Origin: JACQFZ01 sp045810625
GTDB taxonomy: Bacteria; Pseudomonadota; Gammaproteobacteria; Acidiferrobacterales; Sulfurifustaceae
Length of the DNA stretch: 57,801 nucleotides
Assembly: GCA_045810625.1 (NCBI GenBank)
Contig: JBJMVQ010000012.1
Coordinates: 1-57,801, forward strand
Reading direction: 5' to 3'
The notes beneath the pieces were generated by a model, which was not told the DNA's origin, did no database searches, and saw only the letters and a program-made list of their open reading frames with translations. Position numbers and translations under genes: made by a program. Below are positions 41,084-48,947 of the stretch, piece by piece. The stretch's first letter is position 1. Each line of letters starts with the position of its first letter.

Positions 41084-41337
41084 CTAGCTCCCGGGGCCGA
41101 GCAGGGCGGCGCCGGCGATGACGCCGAGCAAGAGCAGCGACAGCTGCGCAAGCGAAGCTGGAAGTTCGCACGCGCGGTGTCGCGGCCAGGCGCGCGCAGC
41201 AGGCGCCAGCTCTTAGCGACGAAGTACGCGCCGCCGCCGGCGGCCGCCGCGAAGTAAACCCAGCCCATGCCGAACGCAACTGGAGCAAGCGATAGCAGCG
41301 CGAGCAGCAGCGTAGCGCTCCGGTCAGCAGGAAACAC
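41084..41337 (-). pseudogene. C-terminal remnant of a UbiA/CtaB-type prenyltransferase
   Basis: On the minus strand, one frame reads LLLALLSLAPVAFG, VYFAAAAGGGAYFVAKSWRL and LRAPGRDTARANF, which is the penultimate region of heme o synthase-like proteins. After a frame change the last helix follows (SLAQLSLLLLGVIAGAALLG) and ends at a stop complementary to 41084-41086. The catalytic aspartate motifs and the first three quarters of the gene are absent. The fragment lies directly downstream of the SDR gene, tail to tail. Confidence 0.65.
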
Positions 41338-41482
41338 GGCGATCCGTGCGCCCGGTCACGCGGCCGGTCGGGCAAGCACAGCGGCAATCTTGTGTCGAAG
41401 GTGTTCCGGACCCAACATACGCGCGTAGGAACAGACCCCCGGTATTCGCCCTTGGCCTCCAACTAAAATAAGAGGATCGCAC

Positions 41483-42628
41483 TTGCAGCAACTCACTTTT
41501 ATCCGAAAAGGCGTGTTGGAATGGCGCGAAGCACCCGAGCCCGCGCTGCAATCTTCGAAAGAAGCCATCGTTCGTCCCTTTGTCGCGGCGCGTTGCGACG
41601 GCGACAACCTGCCGCTGTTCAACCGCGCGACGCAGTTGTTGCAGCTCGGCGTGGCGATTCACTACCTGGACCCGCTCGTGCGCGAGGTGCTGGGCGATCC
41701 TCCGCTCAAGGGACCGTATGCCTTCGGCCACGAATGCGTCGCCGAGGTGGTGGAATGTGGCGCGGACGTGCGCACCGTCGCACGCGGCGATATCGTGATC
41801 GTCCCCTGGTCCATCTCGTGCGGGCACTGCTTCCACTGCGCTCATGGATGGACGTCGAAATGCGCGACGAGCGACACGCCGATCGCGGCGTACGGGTTCG
41901 GGGCGGCGATGGGATCGTGGGGCGGCGCTGTTAGCGATCGGTTGCGCGTTCCGTACGCCGACGCCATGCTGGTCAAGGTGCCGGAGACGCTCGATCCGCT
42001 GATCGTTGCGAGCGCGAGCGACAATTTGCCCGACGCCTGGCGTACCGTCGGTCCGCATCTCGAACGGCTGCCGGGCGTACCGGTGCTCGTCGTGGGTGGG
42101 CCGGCGCGAAGCATCGGGCTGTACGCCGCGGGAATTGCGGTGGCGATGGGTGCGTCGCGGGTCGATTATCTCGACAGCGACACGGAACGGCTGCGCATCG
42201 CCGACACGTTGGGTGCAAATGCAATCGAGATTCCGGCCGGTGAACGCTCGCTGAAGAAGCACGCCCCGCGCGGTCGAGGTTCGTATTTGATCTCGGTCGA
42301 TGCCAGCGCCTCGCTCGCCGGGCTCAATCACGCTTTGCGTTCACTTGCCCCGGGCGGCGTTTGCACCGGCGTTGGGTACTATTTCGCCCGCAAGGGTGGA
42401 TTGCCGTTGATGCAGATGTATATCAACGACTGGACCTTGCACGTCGGCGTATCGCATCCGCGCGCCGATCTGCCGAAGCTGCTCGCGCTGCTCGAAACCC
42501 GAAGGTTCAAACCGGAAGTCGTCACGACGCTCTTGGCGGAGTGGGACGACGCGCCGCGCGCGTTCCTGGAGCAAACGACCAAAGTGGTGGTGACGCGCGG
42601 CGCGTTGCGGAATGGCGAGCGCTCTTGA
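41483..42628 (+). CDS. Zinc-dependent alcohol dehydrogenase (MDR family)
   Basis: A 381-residue medium-chain dehydrogenase. Catalytic zinc ligands are Cys38 and the GHE pair at 82-84 (YAFGHECVAEV); the structural zinc site is Cys113, Cys116, Cys119 and Cys127 (CGHCFHCAHGWTSKC). The Rossmann part reads VLVVGGPARSIGLYAAGIA, with GGPARSIG replacing the usual GxGxxG. The start is TTG 41483 with AGAGG 8 nt upstream. The long early insertion NRATQLLQLGVAIHYLDPL is not common in the family. Substrate unknown. Confidence 0.88.
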   Translation: MQQLTFIRKGVLEWREAPEPALQSSKEAIVRPFVAARCDGDNLPLFNRATQLLQLGVAIHYLDPLVREVLGDPPLKGPYAFGHECVAEVVECGADVRTVARGDIVIVPWSISCGHCFHCAHGWTSKCATSDTPIAAYGFGAAMGSWGGAVSDRLRVPYADAMLVKVPETLDPLIVASASDNLPDAWRTVGPHLERLPGVPVLVVGGPARSIGLYAAGIAVAMGASRVDYLDSDTERLRIADTLGANAIEIPAGERSLKKHAPRGRGSYLISVDASASLAGLNHALRSLAPGGVCTGVGYYFARKGGLPLMQMYINDWTLHVGVSHPRADLPKLLALLETRRFKPEVVTTLLAEWDDAPRAFLEQTTKVVVTRGALRNGERS

Positions 42629-42707
42629 GCCGTTTTCCCGGCTGACCGCTGGCTGCCGGCGACGCCGGAGGCGACCGCGGTTCTCGCCGCCATCGGCGTA
42701 CACCTTC

Positions 42708-42713
42708 TATAAT
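42708..42713 (+). promoter_or_regulatory. Likely -10 box of the CigR-like gene
   Basis: A perfect TATAAT 45 nt before the start codon at 42758. No convincing -35 box lies 16-18 nt upstream, so either a weak or activator-dependent promoter is present. Confidence 0.4.
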
Positions 42714-42757
42714 TCCGCTCAGTTGTCTATCCAAAACTTACCGAGAAGGGAGGGCTG

Positions 42758-43195
42758 ATGTATCGCTATCTGCTCGTGGCCGCGCTTGCGGTTCCTGTCG
42801 CCGTTTCGGCAGGCGATCTGAACGTATCAGGCCGTGTCTCCGTCCGGGATCAAAATAAGTCCGTCGACGTTGTTTTCACGAACAACGACAAGATGATGAT
42901 TCAGGACTACTACCGCGCACATCGCATGGACGACGAGTACGACGGCGGCGGACCGGGCAAGCACAAGCATGGTAAGAAAGTGCCGCCCGGGCTCGCGAAA
43001 AAGGGCGGGCTGCCGCCCGGCCTCGCGAAGCGCCAACGCTTGCCGGACGACGTGCAATACGAATTGTTGCCGCGCGACCTGGAAACGAGACTGGCGCCGC
43101 TGCCTGCGAACTACGTGCGTATCAGAGTCGGGCAGGACTTCGCCATCCTCGACAAGAAGACCCGCGTCGTGCTCGATACGGCTATCGGGCTGTAA
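42758..43195 (+). CDS. CigR/RcnB-like secreted protein
   Basis: A 145-residue exported protein (signal peptide about 1-18, ending AVSA). The middle carries the repeat typical of CigR-like proteins: VPPGLAKKGGLPPGLAKRQ, followed by LPDDVQYELLPRDL and the C-terminal RIRVGQDFAILDKKTRVVL. The segment GPGKHKHGKK is basic and His-containing. CigR of Salmonella counteracts a type III effector, and RcnB helps metal homeostasis; the role outside enterics is unknown. A strong ribosome site (GAAGGGAGG) precedes the ATG. It stands just upstream of the envelope gene block. Confidence 0.8.
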   Translation: MYRYLLVAALAVPVAVSAGDLNVSGRVSVRDQNKSVDVVFTNNDKMMIQDYYRAHRMDDEYDGGGPGKHKHGKKVPPGLAKKGGLPPGLAKRQRLPDDVQYELLPRDLETRLAPLPANYVRIRVGQDFAILDKKTRVVLDTAIGL

Positions 43196-43559
43196 CGCCG
43201 AAAACGCCCGTCTTCTCGGCGTGACGTCGGCGCCCCGCGCCGGTGCGCGTCGGATTTTCCCGCTTGTTTCCCGTGACCGGCTGAACGTCGCGTCATGGTT
43301 GACCCGCACCGCCTTCGGGGCGGCGTTGGCGCAACGCACCGTTAACGCGCAGCCATTTTTTCGCCGTTCGAAAGGCTCCCGTTCATCGAAGCCGGCGCCA
43401 ATGCCGGGCCTGCTTTTCGCTTTCTGGACAGCCGGATGAGGCGAACTAGACTTTTCGAAAGGAGAGTTCCTCGGGTTCGCCGCGCGGGCGGCCGGCGACT
43501 GTTCTCATCGACCTAAGCAGGGGCGCCGCGCACCATCGCCGAAAGCAAAGGGGGGCGAA
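43196..43559. other. Gap without a recognised gene
   Basis: 364 bases between the CigR-like gene and the first lipoprotein gene. Open frames here are extensions of shadow frames, with no ribosome site or domain. The end has GGGGGG before the next start. No terminator or repeat of families A or B was found. Confidence 0.5.
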
Positions 43560-44306
43560 GTGAAGATCCGTTTTCTGTTGGCGTCTGTATTGCTTGCCGT
43601 CTCGTTGACCGGCTGCATACAGGCGACGATCCCGCAATACCGTGCGCACTACTCGTTCGTCGAAAAGCCGGACGTCTATGCCCCGCACAAAGTTCTGCTG
43701 CTGCCGGTTGACGTCATCATCAAGGAAGTGACCGCCGGTGGCGTGGCGGAAGAAGTTCCGGATTGGTCGAAGCGAGGCTCCACCAACGTGCGCGAGGCGC
43801 TTAGCAAGTACTTCAACGCCGAGAAGAAGAAAAAGATTCGCCTGCTCGAGATGCCGAAGCTCTCGGACCGCGATAACGACAACGTAAAGCAGCATCTGGC
43901 GCTCTATCGGCGTGTGGCCGGCGCCGTCGTTGATACCTCGTACGGCCAGATGCCCTGGCCGCACAAAATTCAGAAGTTCGACTACACGCTCGGTCATGGC
44001 TTGAGCGCGCTCGCGGAGCGCACCGGCGCGGACTCGGCAATTATCGTCGTTGGCGAAGACGAGGTGTCGACGACCGGACGCAAGATCGCAGCATTCTTCC
44101 TGGATTCGGTGTCCTACGGGCACTCGTTCCTGTCGGCGGCGATCGTCAATCTCAAGACCGGCGATGTCCTGTGGTTCAACTACGCGTTCCAGTACAAGAG
44201 CACGGATATGCGCGAGCCCGACGACGCATTGAAGCTCGTTGAGATGCTGTTCCAGGAGTACCCGGGCATCGAACAGTACAAGGCGTTGCGGCTGGTGCAG
44301 CGATGA
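43560..44306 (+). CDS. Lipoprotein of unknown function
   Basis: A 248-residue predicted lipoprotein with lipobox VSLTGC (Cys19), GTG start at 43560. After the lipobox comes a conserved-looking region: HKVLLLPVDVIIKEV, then a domain including ADSAIIVVGEDEVSTTGRK and a closing GDVLWFNYAFQ. The wording recalls periplasmic secretin- or CsgG-associated lipoproteins that report on a membrane process, but I do not recognise a family. Its stop overlaps the start of the M48 lipoprotein gene (ATGA at 44303), so the two are translated together. Confidence 0.8.
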   Translation: MKIRFLLASVLLAVSLTGCIQATIPQYRAHYSFVEKPDVYAPHKVLLLPVDVIIKEVTAGGVAEEVPDWSKRGSTNVREALSKYFNAEKKKKIRLLEMPKLSDRDNDNVKQHLALYRRVAGAVVDTSYGQMPWPHKIQKFDYTLGHGLSALAERTGADSAIIVVGEDEVSTTGRKIAAFFLDSVSYGHSFLSAAIVNLKTGDVLWFNYAFQYKSTDMREPDDALKLVEMLFQEYPGIEQYKALRLVQR

Positions 44307-45415
44307 AGGCGCTTGCTCCTCTTATTGTTCTGCTCGTGCTCGCGGGCTGTGCAACGACGAGCGTCGAACCGATGCATTCGGCGAACGACGTCAATACGCT
44401 CACCGAAAAGGAAAAGCGCGTCTGGGCGGAGGCGAATGATTACGATGCGGCGATGCAGAACGCCGGATACACGTACGACAACCCGGCCGTCACGCGCTAT
44501 CTCCAAGGCATCATGGATCGTATCTATCCGGACTTTCGCGGAACCATCAAGGTCCGGGTCGCCAAGTCTCCGTATCTCAACGCGTTCGCGTTGCCCAACG
44601 GAAGCATCTATTTCAATCTCGGGCTGCTCGCGCGACTCGAGAATGAAGCGCAGCTCGCGACGGTGCTCGCCCATGAAGGCGGGCATTTCATTCTGAAGCA
44701 CGGCTATCGGCAGCGGCAGCAGGTGAAGAATTCCGCGGCGCTTTCGCTATTTGTCGGCGACACGCTCGCGATGTCGTCGATCTACGGCTACTCGCGCGAT
44801 CTGGAGCGGGAGGCCGATATGATCGGCTACCGGCAGCTGGTGAAAGCGGGTTACGACACGCACGAATCGGTACGCGTGTTCGGTCATCTCGCGCAGGAAG
44901 CCGAGGCGCTGGACGAAAAAGAACCGTTCTTCTTCTCCTCGCATCCGAAGCTCAAGGAACGCATCGCTGTTTATGAAGAGCTGAACAAGTCGAACAAGAA
45001 GAGTGGAAGCGTGGGCAAGCAGGCGTATGTACAAAACGTCGGTCGCTTGCGCATCGCCTGCCTCGAGAGCGATCTGTCGCTCGATCGCTACAAGAGCGTC
45101 TTGTTGGTCCTTCAGGATGAGAAGCGCCTCGCGGACTATCCGCCGGAGTCGCGCTTCTATCTCGCCGAGGCGTATCAGCGTCGCGGCGACAAGGGCGATG
45201 AGAAGCGCGCGATGGATATGTATCAGGCGGCGATCAAAGCCGCGCCCGGCTTCGCGCCGACCTACCGTGCGCTCGGGGTGTATTACATGAAGAAGAAAGA
45301 GTACGGCCGGGCGGAATCGTATCTCGGCAAGTACCTGCAGCTCGCACCCAATGCGCCCGATCGCGATTACGTCAAGAACTATTACGCTCAGGCCAAGCAG
45401 GGGGGCACGAAATGA
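44303..45415 (+). CDS. M48-family metalloprotease lipoprotein with TPR tail
   Basis: A 370-residue lipoprotein (lipobox LVLAGC, Cys16) with an M48 peptidase domain. The zinc motif is HEGGH (124-128) with Glu125 as base, the third ligand is expected at Glu168 in EREAD, and the substrate-side SSHPKLKER is present. The C-terminal ~110 residues form at least two TPR-like helix pairs (SRFYLAEAYQRRGDKGDEKR and TYRALGVYYMKKKEYGRAE). BepA of E. coli has the same layout and supervises outer membrane protein assembly, but BepA is soluble and this one is lipidated. Stop and start codons overlap with both neighbours. Confidence 0.9.
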   Translation: MKALAPLIVLLVLAGCATTSVEPMHSANDVNTLTEKEKRVWAEANDYDAAMQNAGYTYDNPAVTRYLQGIMDRIYPDFRGTIKVRVAKSPYLNAFALPNGSIYFNLGLLARLENEAQLATVLAHEGGHFILKHGYRQRQQVKNSAALSLFVGDTLAMSSIYGYSRDLEREADMIGYRQLVKAGYDTHESVRVFGHLAQEAEALDEKEPFFFSSHPKLKERIAVYEELNKSNKKSGSVGKQAYVQNVGRLRIACLESDLSLDRYKSVLLVLQDEKRLADYPPESRFYLAEAYQRRGDKGDEKRAMDMYQAAIKAAPGFAPTYRALGVYYMKKKEYGRAESYLGKYLQLAPNAPDRDYVKNYYAQAKQGGTK

Positions 45416-46026
45416 TCCGCCGCCGCGTTCGACACGTTGTTTCCGCGCTCCTGGCGCTAACGCTGGCCGCGTGCGTCACGCCGCCGTGGACGCAGATCGA
45501 CAAGGAAACGCGCGCGTGCAGCAACGCGGTCTTCAAGATCACGCTGCCGGTCGGCTGGATGCGCGCCAACTATCTGAACGACGTTTATTACGTCAAGCGC
45601 GACAAGAGCGTCGTACCGCTTCGAGTCGACCGCATCACTTTCACGCGCGACGGATTCGCGCTCGAGGACATGGATTTCATCCGCTTTGACGCAAAGGACG
45701 GCTTTCCGAACCTGCAACGACCCTATACGAGCAACATGTTGCCCTCGGAAGCCGCCGATCTCATGGTGTCGGATCTCAAGAAGGCGGGTTTAGATGCGCT
45801 GAACGTACAGAGCAACGAGCCGGCAACGATCGCAGGGAAAGCCGGTTTCAAACTGCACATCAGCTACAAGAACGCGCGTGGACTGCGCATCGAGCGCACT
45901 ATCTACGGCTTCGGTTACAAGTCCAGCTTTTACGTCATGAGTTTCGAGGCGCCGAGCCTTCATTATTTTCCTGCACACCGCGGTACGTTCAACGAAGTCG
46001 TGCAGTCGTTTCGTCTCATCGGATAA
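45412..46026 (+). CDS. Lipoprotein of unknown function
   Basis: A 204-residue predicted lipoprotein with lipobox TLAAC (Cys21), overlapping the M48 gene by 4 nt. The mature part is a mixed alpha-beta domain; FKITLPVGWMRANYLNDVYY and FKLHISYKNARGLRIERTIYG are the most distinctive segments. The latter resembles the ligand-free half of PsbP/Mog1-type folds, but the likeness is weak. As third gene of a coupled trio it probably shares the same envelope task as its two neighbours. Confidence 0.78.
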   Translation: MIRRRVRHVVSALLALTLAACVTPPWTQIDKETRACSNAVFKITLPVGWMRANYLNDVYYVKRDKSVVPLRVDRITFTRDGFALEDMDFIRFDAKDGFPNLQRPYTSNMLPSEAADLMVSDLKKAGLDALNVQSNEPATIAGKAGFKLHISYKNARGLRIERTIYGFGYKSSFYVMSFEAPSLHYFPAHRGTFNEVVQSFRLIG

Positions 46027-46538
46027 CCGGGCGCAACGGCCTGCGACGCTCGGTGCCGGTCGGAGGAAGATCGTACCGCGCGTCTCGGCGCATCGAGCCG
46101 TTCGGTTCTAACGGTGCGCCGTTCGAGCATGGGCATGAGTTTCATGCGGAGACGATCTAATGATATCGACGTGATCCGCGGCCGGCTCAGAATCGCCGTC
46201 TTTCCTTCGTTTTCTACCGTTCAGCGTTAATCCTGCTCGACACCTACCGTTCGCGCTCCCTGTACGACGTTCCGTCGGCCTCGCCGAGGCATTAACGCTG
46301 CTGGTTCCGGGGACAAACGCGCTTGCGCCATCCGACGAGGCGGCGGCGCTGCGGTTGCGAACGGTAGGGGCGCACGCAGCCGTTTACGTTGACAGCTAGT
46401 AATGCACCGATACGCTCAAAAGAACACGGATCGAACGCGTGGCTCGGGTCGAAAGCGGCCCGACCGCGCGCGCGTTTTAAAACGAATAATCCTAAAGACG
46501 CGCCGTTGATTGATCGGAACGGCGAACGGGAGGAGGTC
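46027..46538. other. Gap without a gene before the TPR/ExbBD operon
   Basis: About 510 bases, with more A+T than its surroundings in places (for example 46185-46235 and 46470-46500). No domain-bearing frame, terminator or family A/B repeat was found. A promoter for the large downstream operon should lie here, but no clear -35/-10 pair was identified. Confidence 0.5.
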
Positions 46539-47060
46539 ATGTACCGGCCGGTTCTGACTGTGTTGCTCGTGACGGCGCTGATCAGCGTCCGCGTAAGTGC
46601 GGCCGAAGAAGTTACCCGGGAACAGATCAAGGGTCTGGACGAGCAGATCCAAGAAGTGAAGGGAGACGTCATCGGCATCGCGGCGGAGCTGAACCGCCTC
46701 GAAGAAAAACTGCTCTACCCGTCCAACACTCAGGTTTCGCTTTTCGTCTCGCTCGCCGACGCGGCGAAGTTGCGTCTCGATTCCGTCGAAATTCAAATCG
46801 ACGGACGTCCGGTTGCGCATCACTTGTATACGTACAAGGAGCTCGAGGCCCTGCGCCAAGGCGGCGTGCAACGCATCTACACGGGCAATATCAAAAAGGG
46901 CGAGCACGAGATGCAGGTGAGCGTGCTCGGCAAGTCGGAAGGCGGCGCGGACTATCGCCGCGCCGAGAGCTTCAAGCTGAACAAGGACGTCGGCCCGAAG
47001 CTCGTCGGCATTACGGTCTCGGGGCGGGGTGACCAAGGGATAACGCTCAAAGATTGGTAG
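46539..47060 (+). CDS. Periplasmic protein opening the TPR/ExbBD/AgmX-like operon
   Basis: A 173-residue exported protein with a signal peptide (about 1-21, ending RVSA) and a strong ribosome site GGGAGGAGG before ATG 46539. The mature part begins with a ~35-residue coiled coil (TREQIKGLDEQIQEVKGDVI), then a beta-rich domain with VEIQIDGRPVAHHLYTYKEL and IKKGEHEMQVSVLG, a pattern of an Ig-like or carbohydrate-contact fold. I do not recognise a named family. Its stop is 3 nt before the next start, so it is the first cistron of the long operon. Confidence 0.78.
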   Translation: MYRPVLTVLLVTALISVRVSAAEEVTREQIKGLDEQIQEVKGDVIGIAAELNRLEEKLLYPSNTQVSLFVSLADAAKLRLDSVEIQIDGRPVAHHLYTYKELEALRQGGVQRIYTGNIKKGEHEMQVSVLGKSEGGADYRRAESFKLNKDVGPKLVGITVSGRGDQGITLKDW

Positions 47061-47063
47061 TCC

Positions 47064-48947
47064 ATGAAACGCGCCCTGATCGCTTCGATAGGACTACTCG
47101 TCCTTTCCTCCTCCGTGGCGGGCGTCGCCCCCGTCCGCGGTCACGTGCGCGATCTCTACTTCGGCGAAGCGCTGTTTCACGCATATCAGGGCGAGTACTT
47201 CGACGCGATTGCGCGGCTCGATACCGAGCTCGGGCAGTACTACGCCGTCGACGAACCCGATCGCGATCCCTTGCACTATCACATCGGCGAAGCCGAGTTC
47301 TCGGTCGGCGATTTCGAGCTCTACTACCGCATGCACCATCGCGCGGGCCGCGCGATCAAGGCGGTGCTCGAAGGCAAGGTGGACCCGGCGGTGCGGAACG
47401 AGGCCGCGTTTCGATTGGCGCGGATTTATTTCGAGAAGGACCAGCCGGTCGAAGCGCTCCAGACGCTCCAACGGATCCAGGGGAAAGTGCCGGAGCAGAT
47501 CCGCGACGAGCTGGTTTTTCTGCGCGCGCAAGTGCTGATGGCCACCGGAGGGTTCGGCGAAGCCGCGACACTGCTGCGCGGGCTGCAGAACGCGAAAGGG
47601 CTCGAAGGATTCGCGGCGTACAACCTGGGTATCGCGTTGTGGCGCGACGGCAAGCCCGAGGAAGGCGGGCGCCAACTCGACAGGGCTGGACAGATCAACA
47701 CCGCGGAGCCGGCGACGCTCGCGATCCGCGACAAATCCAATCTCGTGCTTGGCAGCGCGCTGCTCGAGAACAAACACCCGGAGCTGGCGCGGCAGTATCT
47801 CGACCGCGTACGTCTGAGCGGTTTGTACTCGAATCGCGCGCTGCTCGCGGCCGGTTGGGCCGAAGCTTCCGCCGGGCGCGTGGAGCGCGCGCTCGTGCCA
47901 TGGACGTTGTTGACCCAGCGCAACGTCACCGACGAAGCGGTGCAGGAAGGGTTGCTCGCGCTTCCGTTCGCGTACGGCAAGCTCAATGTTTACGGCAAGG
48001 CGGCGGTCCTTTACGGGAAGGCTTTGGATTCTTTCAGCGGCGAGCTGGACAAGCTCAACGCCTCCATCAAGAGCATTCGTGAAGGGAAATTCCTGAAAGC
48101 GCTGGTGCGCGAGGAGTTGAAGCAGGACAGCACGTGGGTGGTGAAGCTGCGAAATCTGCCCGAAAGCCCGGAAACGTATTACCTGATGGAGTTGATGGCG
48201 TCGCACGATTTCCAGACGTCGCTCCGAAACTATCTCGATCTCGAAGAGCTGCGCGCGCGGCTGGAGTCCTGGGAAGTGGACCTCGACGCGTACGCGGATC
48301 TCGTCGAGCTGCGTCGGGCCTATTACCAGCCGCTGTTGCCCGACATCGATCGCACGTTTCGGGTGCTCGACTCGCAGATGCGGCTCCGTTTGGAGCAGCG
48401 CGAGCGCGTGGCGGCGCGCATCAAGAGCATGCTGGTGTCGCCGCGGCCGGATTTTCTCGCGACGGCCGAGGAACGCGTGATGCGTGAGCGGCTGGCCGCC
48501 ATCGAAAAGGCGGCGAAGAAGCGCAAAGGCGCGGAGCGCGCCCAGCTGCTCGCGCGGGTCGCGCGGCTGCGCGGCGTGATCGACTATCAAATCCGCACCG
48601 GGTACGACCGGCGCCTGACCGAAGCCTACAAGCACCTGCAAGAGCTCGACACGATCGTCGCGGATTTGAAAAAACGCTACGACTCGTTCGTGCGGACGCG
48701 GCAAGCGGCCAGGCAGAGCTACGAAGGCTATCAGACGATCGGCCAGCTCCGCGGCCGCGTCCGCGAAGCGCGCGAGAAGGTGGGCGCGCTCATGGCGCGG
48801 CAGGGGCACATCATGGAAGTCATGGCGATCAACGAGCTCGAGAACCGCGCGCACCGGCTCGAGGAGTACCGGGTCAAGGCGCGTTTCGCCATGGCCGACA
48901 GCTATGACCGCGCGGTGAAGGCGCAAAGCGCGGAGGGCGGGCAATGA
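47064..48947 (+). CDS. Large periplasmic TPR protein
   Basis: A 627-residue exported protein with signal peptide (about 1-21, ending SSVAG). From about 30 to 320 it has TPR-like helix pairs; one reads RNEAAFRLARIYFEKDQPVE and another GFAAYNLGIALWRDGKPEEG. The second half (about 400-620) is long, charged and helical, with EERVMRERLAAIEKAAKKRK and a likely coiled coil near the end. TPR proteins in ExbBD clusters of Myxococcus (Glt/Agn type) are scaffolds that link inner and outer membrane. Overlap of 4 nt (ATGA) with the next gene supports one transcript and joint assembly. Confidence 0.82.
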   Translation: MKRALIASIGLLVLSSSVAGVAPVRGHVRDLYFGEALFHAYQGEYFDAIARLDTELGQYYAVDEPDRDPLHYHIGEAEFSVGDFELYYRMHHRAGRAIKAVLEGKVDPAVRNEAAFRLARIYFEKDQPVEALQTLQRIQGKVPEQIRDELVFLRAQVLMATGGFGEAATLLRGLQNAKGLEGFAAYNLGIALWRDGKPEEGGRQLDRAGQINTAEPATLAIRDKSNLVLGSALLENKHPELARQYLDRVRLSGLYSNRALLAAGWAEASAGRVERALVPWTLLTQRNVTDEAVQEGLLALPFAYGKLNVYGKAAVLYGKALDSFSGELDKLNASIKSIREGKFLKALVREELKQDSTWVVKLRNLPESPETYYLMELMASHDFQTSLRNYLDLEELRARLESWEVDLDAYADLVELRRAYYQPLLPDIDRTFRVLDSQMRLRLEQRERVAARIKSMLVSPRPDFLATAEERVMRERLAAIEKAAKKRKGAERAQLLARVARLRGVIDYQIRTGYDRRLTEAYKHLQELDTIVADLKKRYDSFVRTRQAARQSYEGYQTIGQLRGRVREAREKVGALMARQGHIMEVMAINELENRAHRLEEYRVKARFAMADSYDRAVKAQSAEGGQ

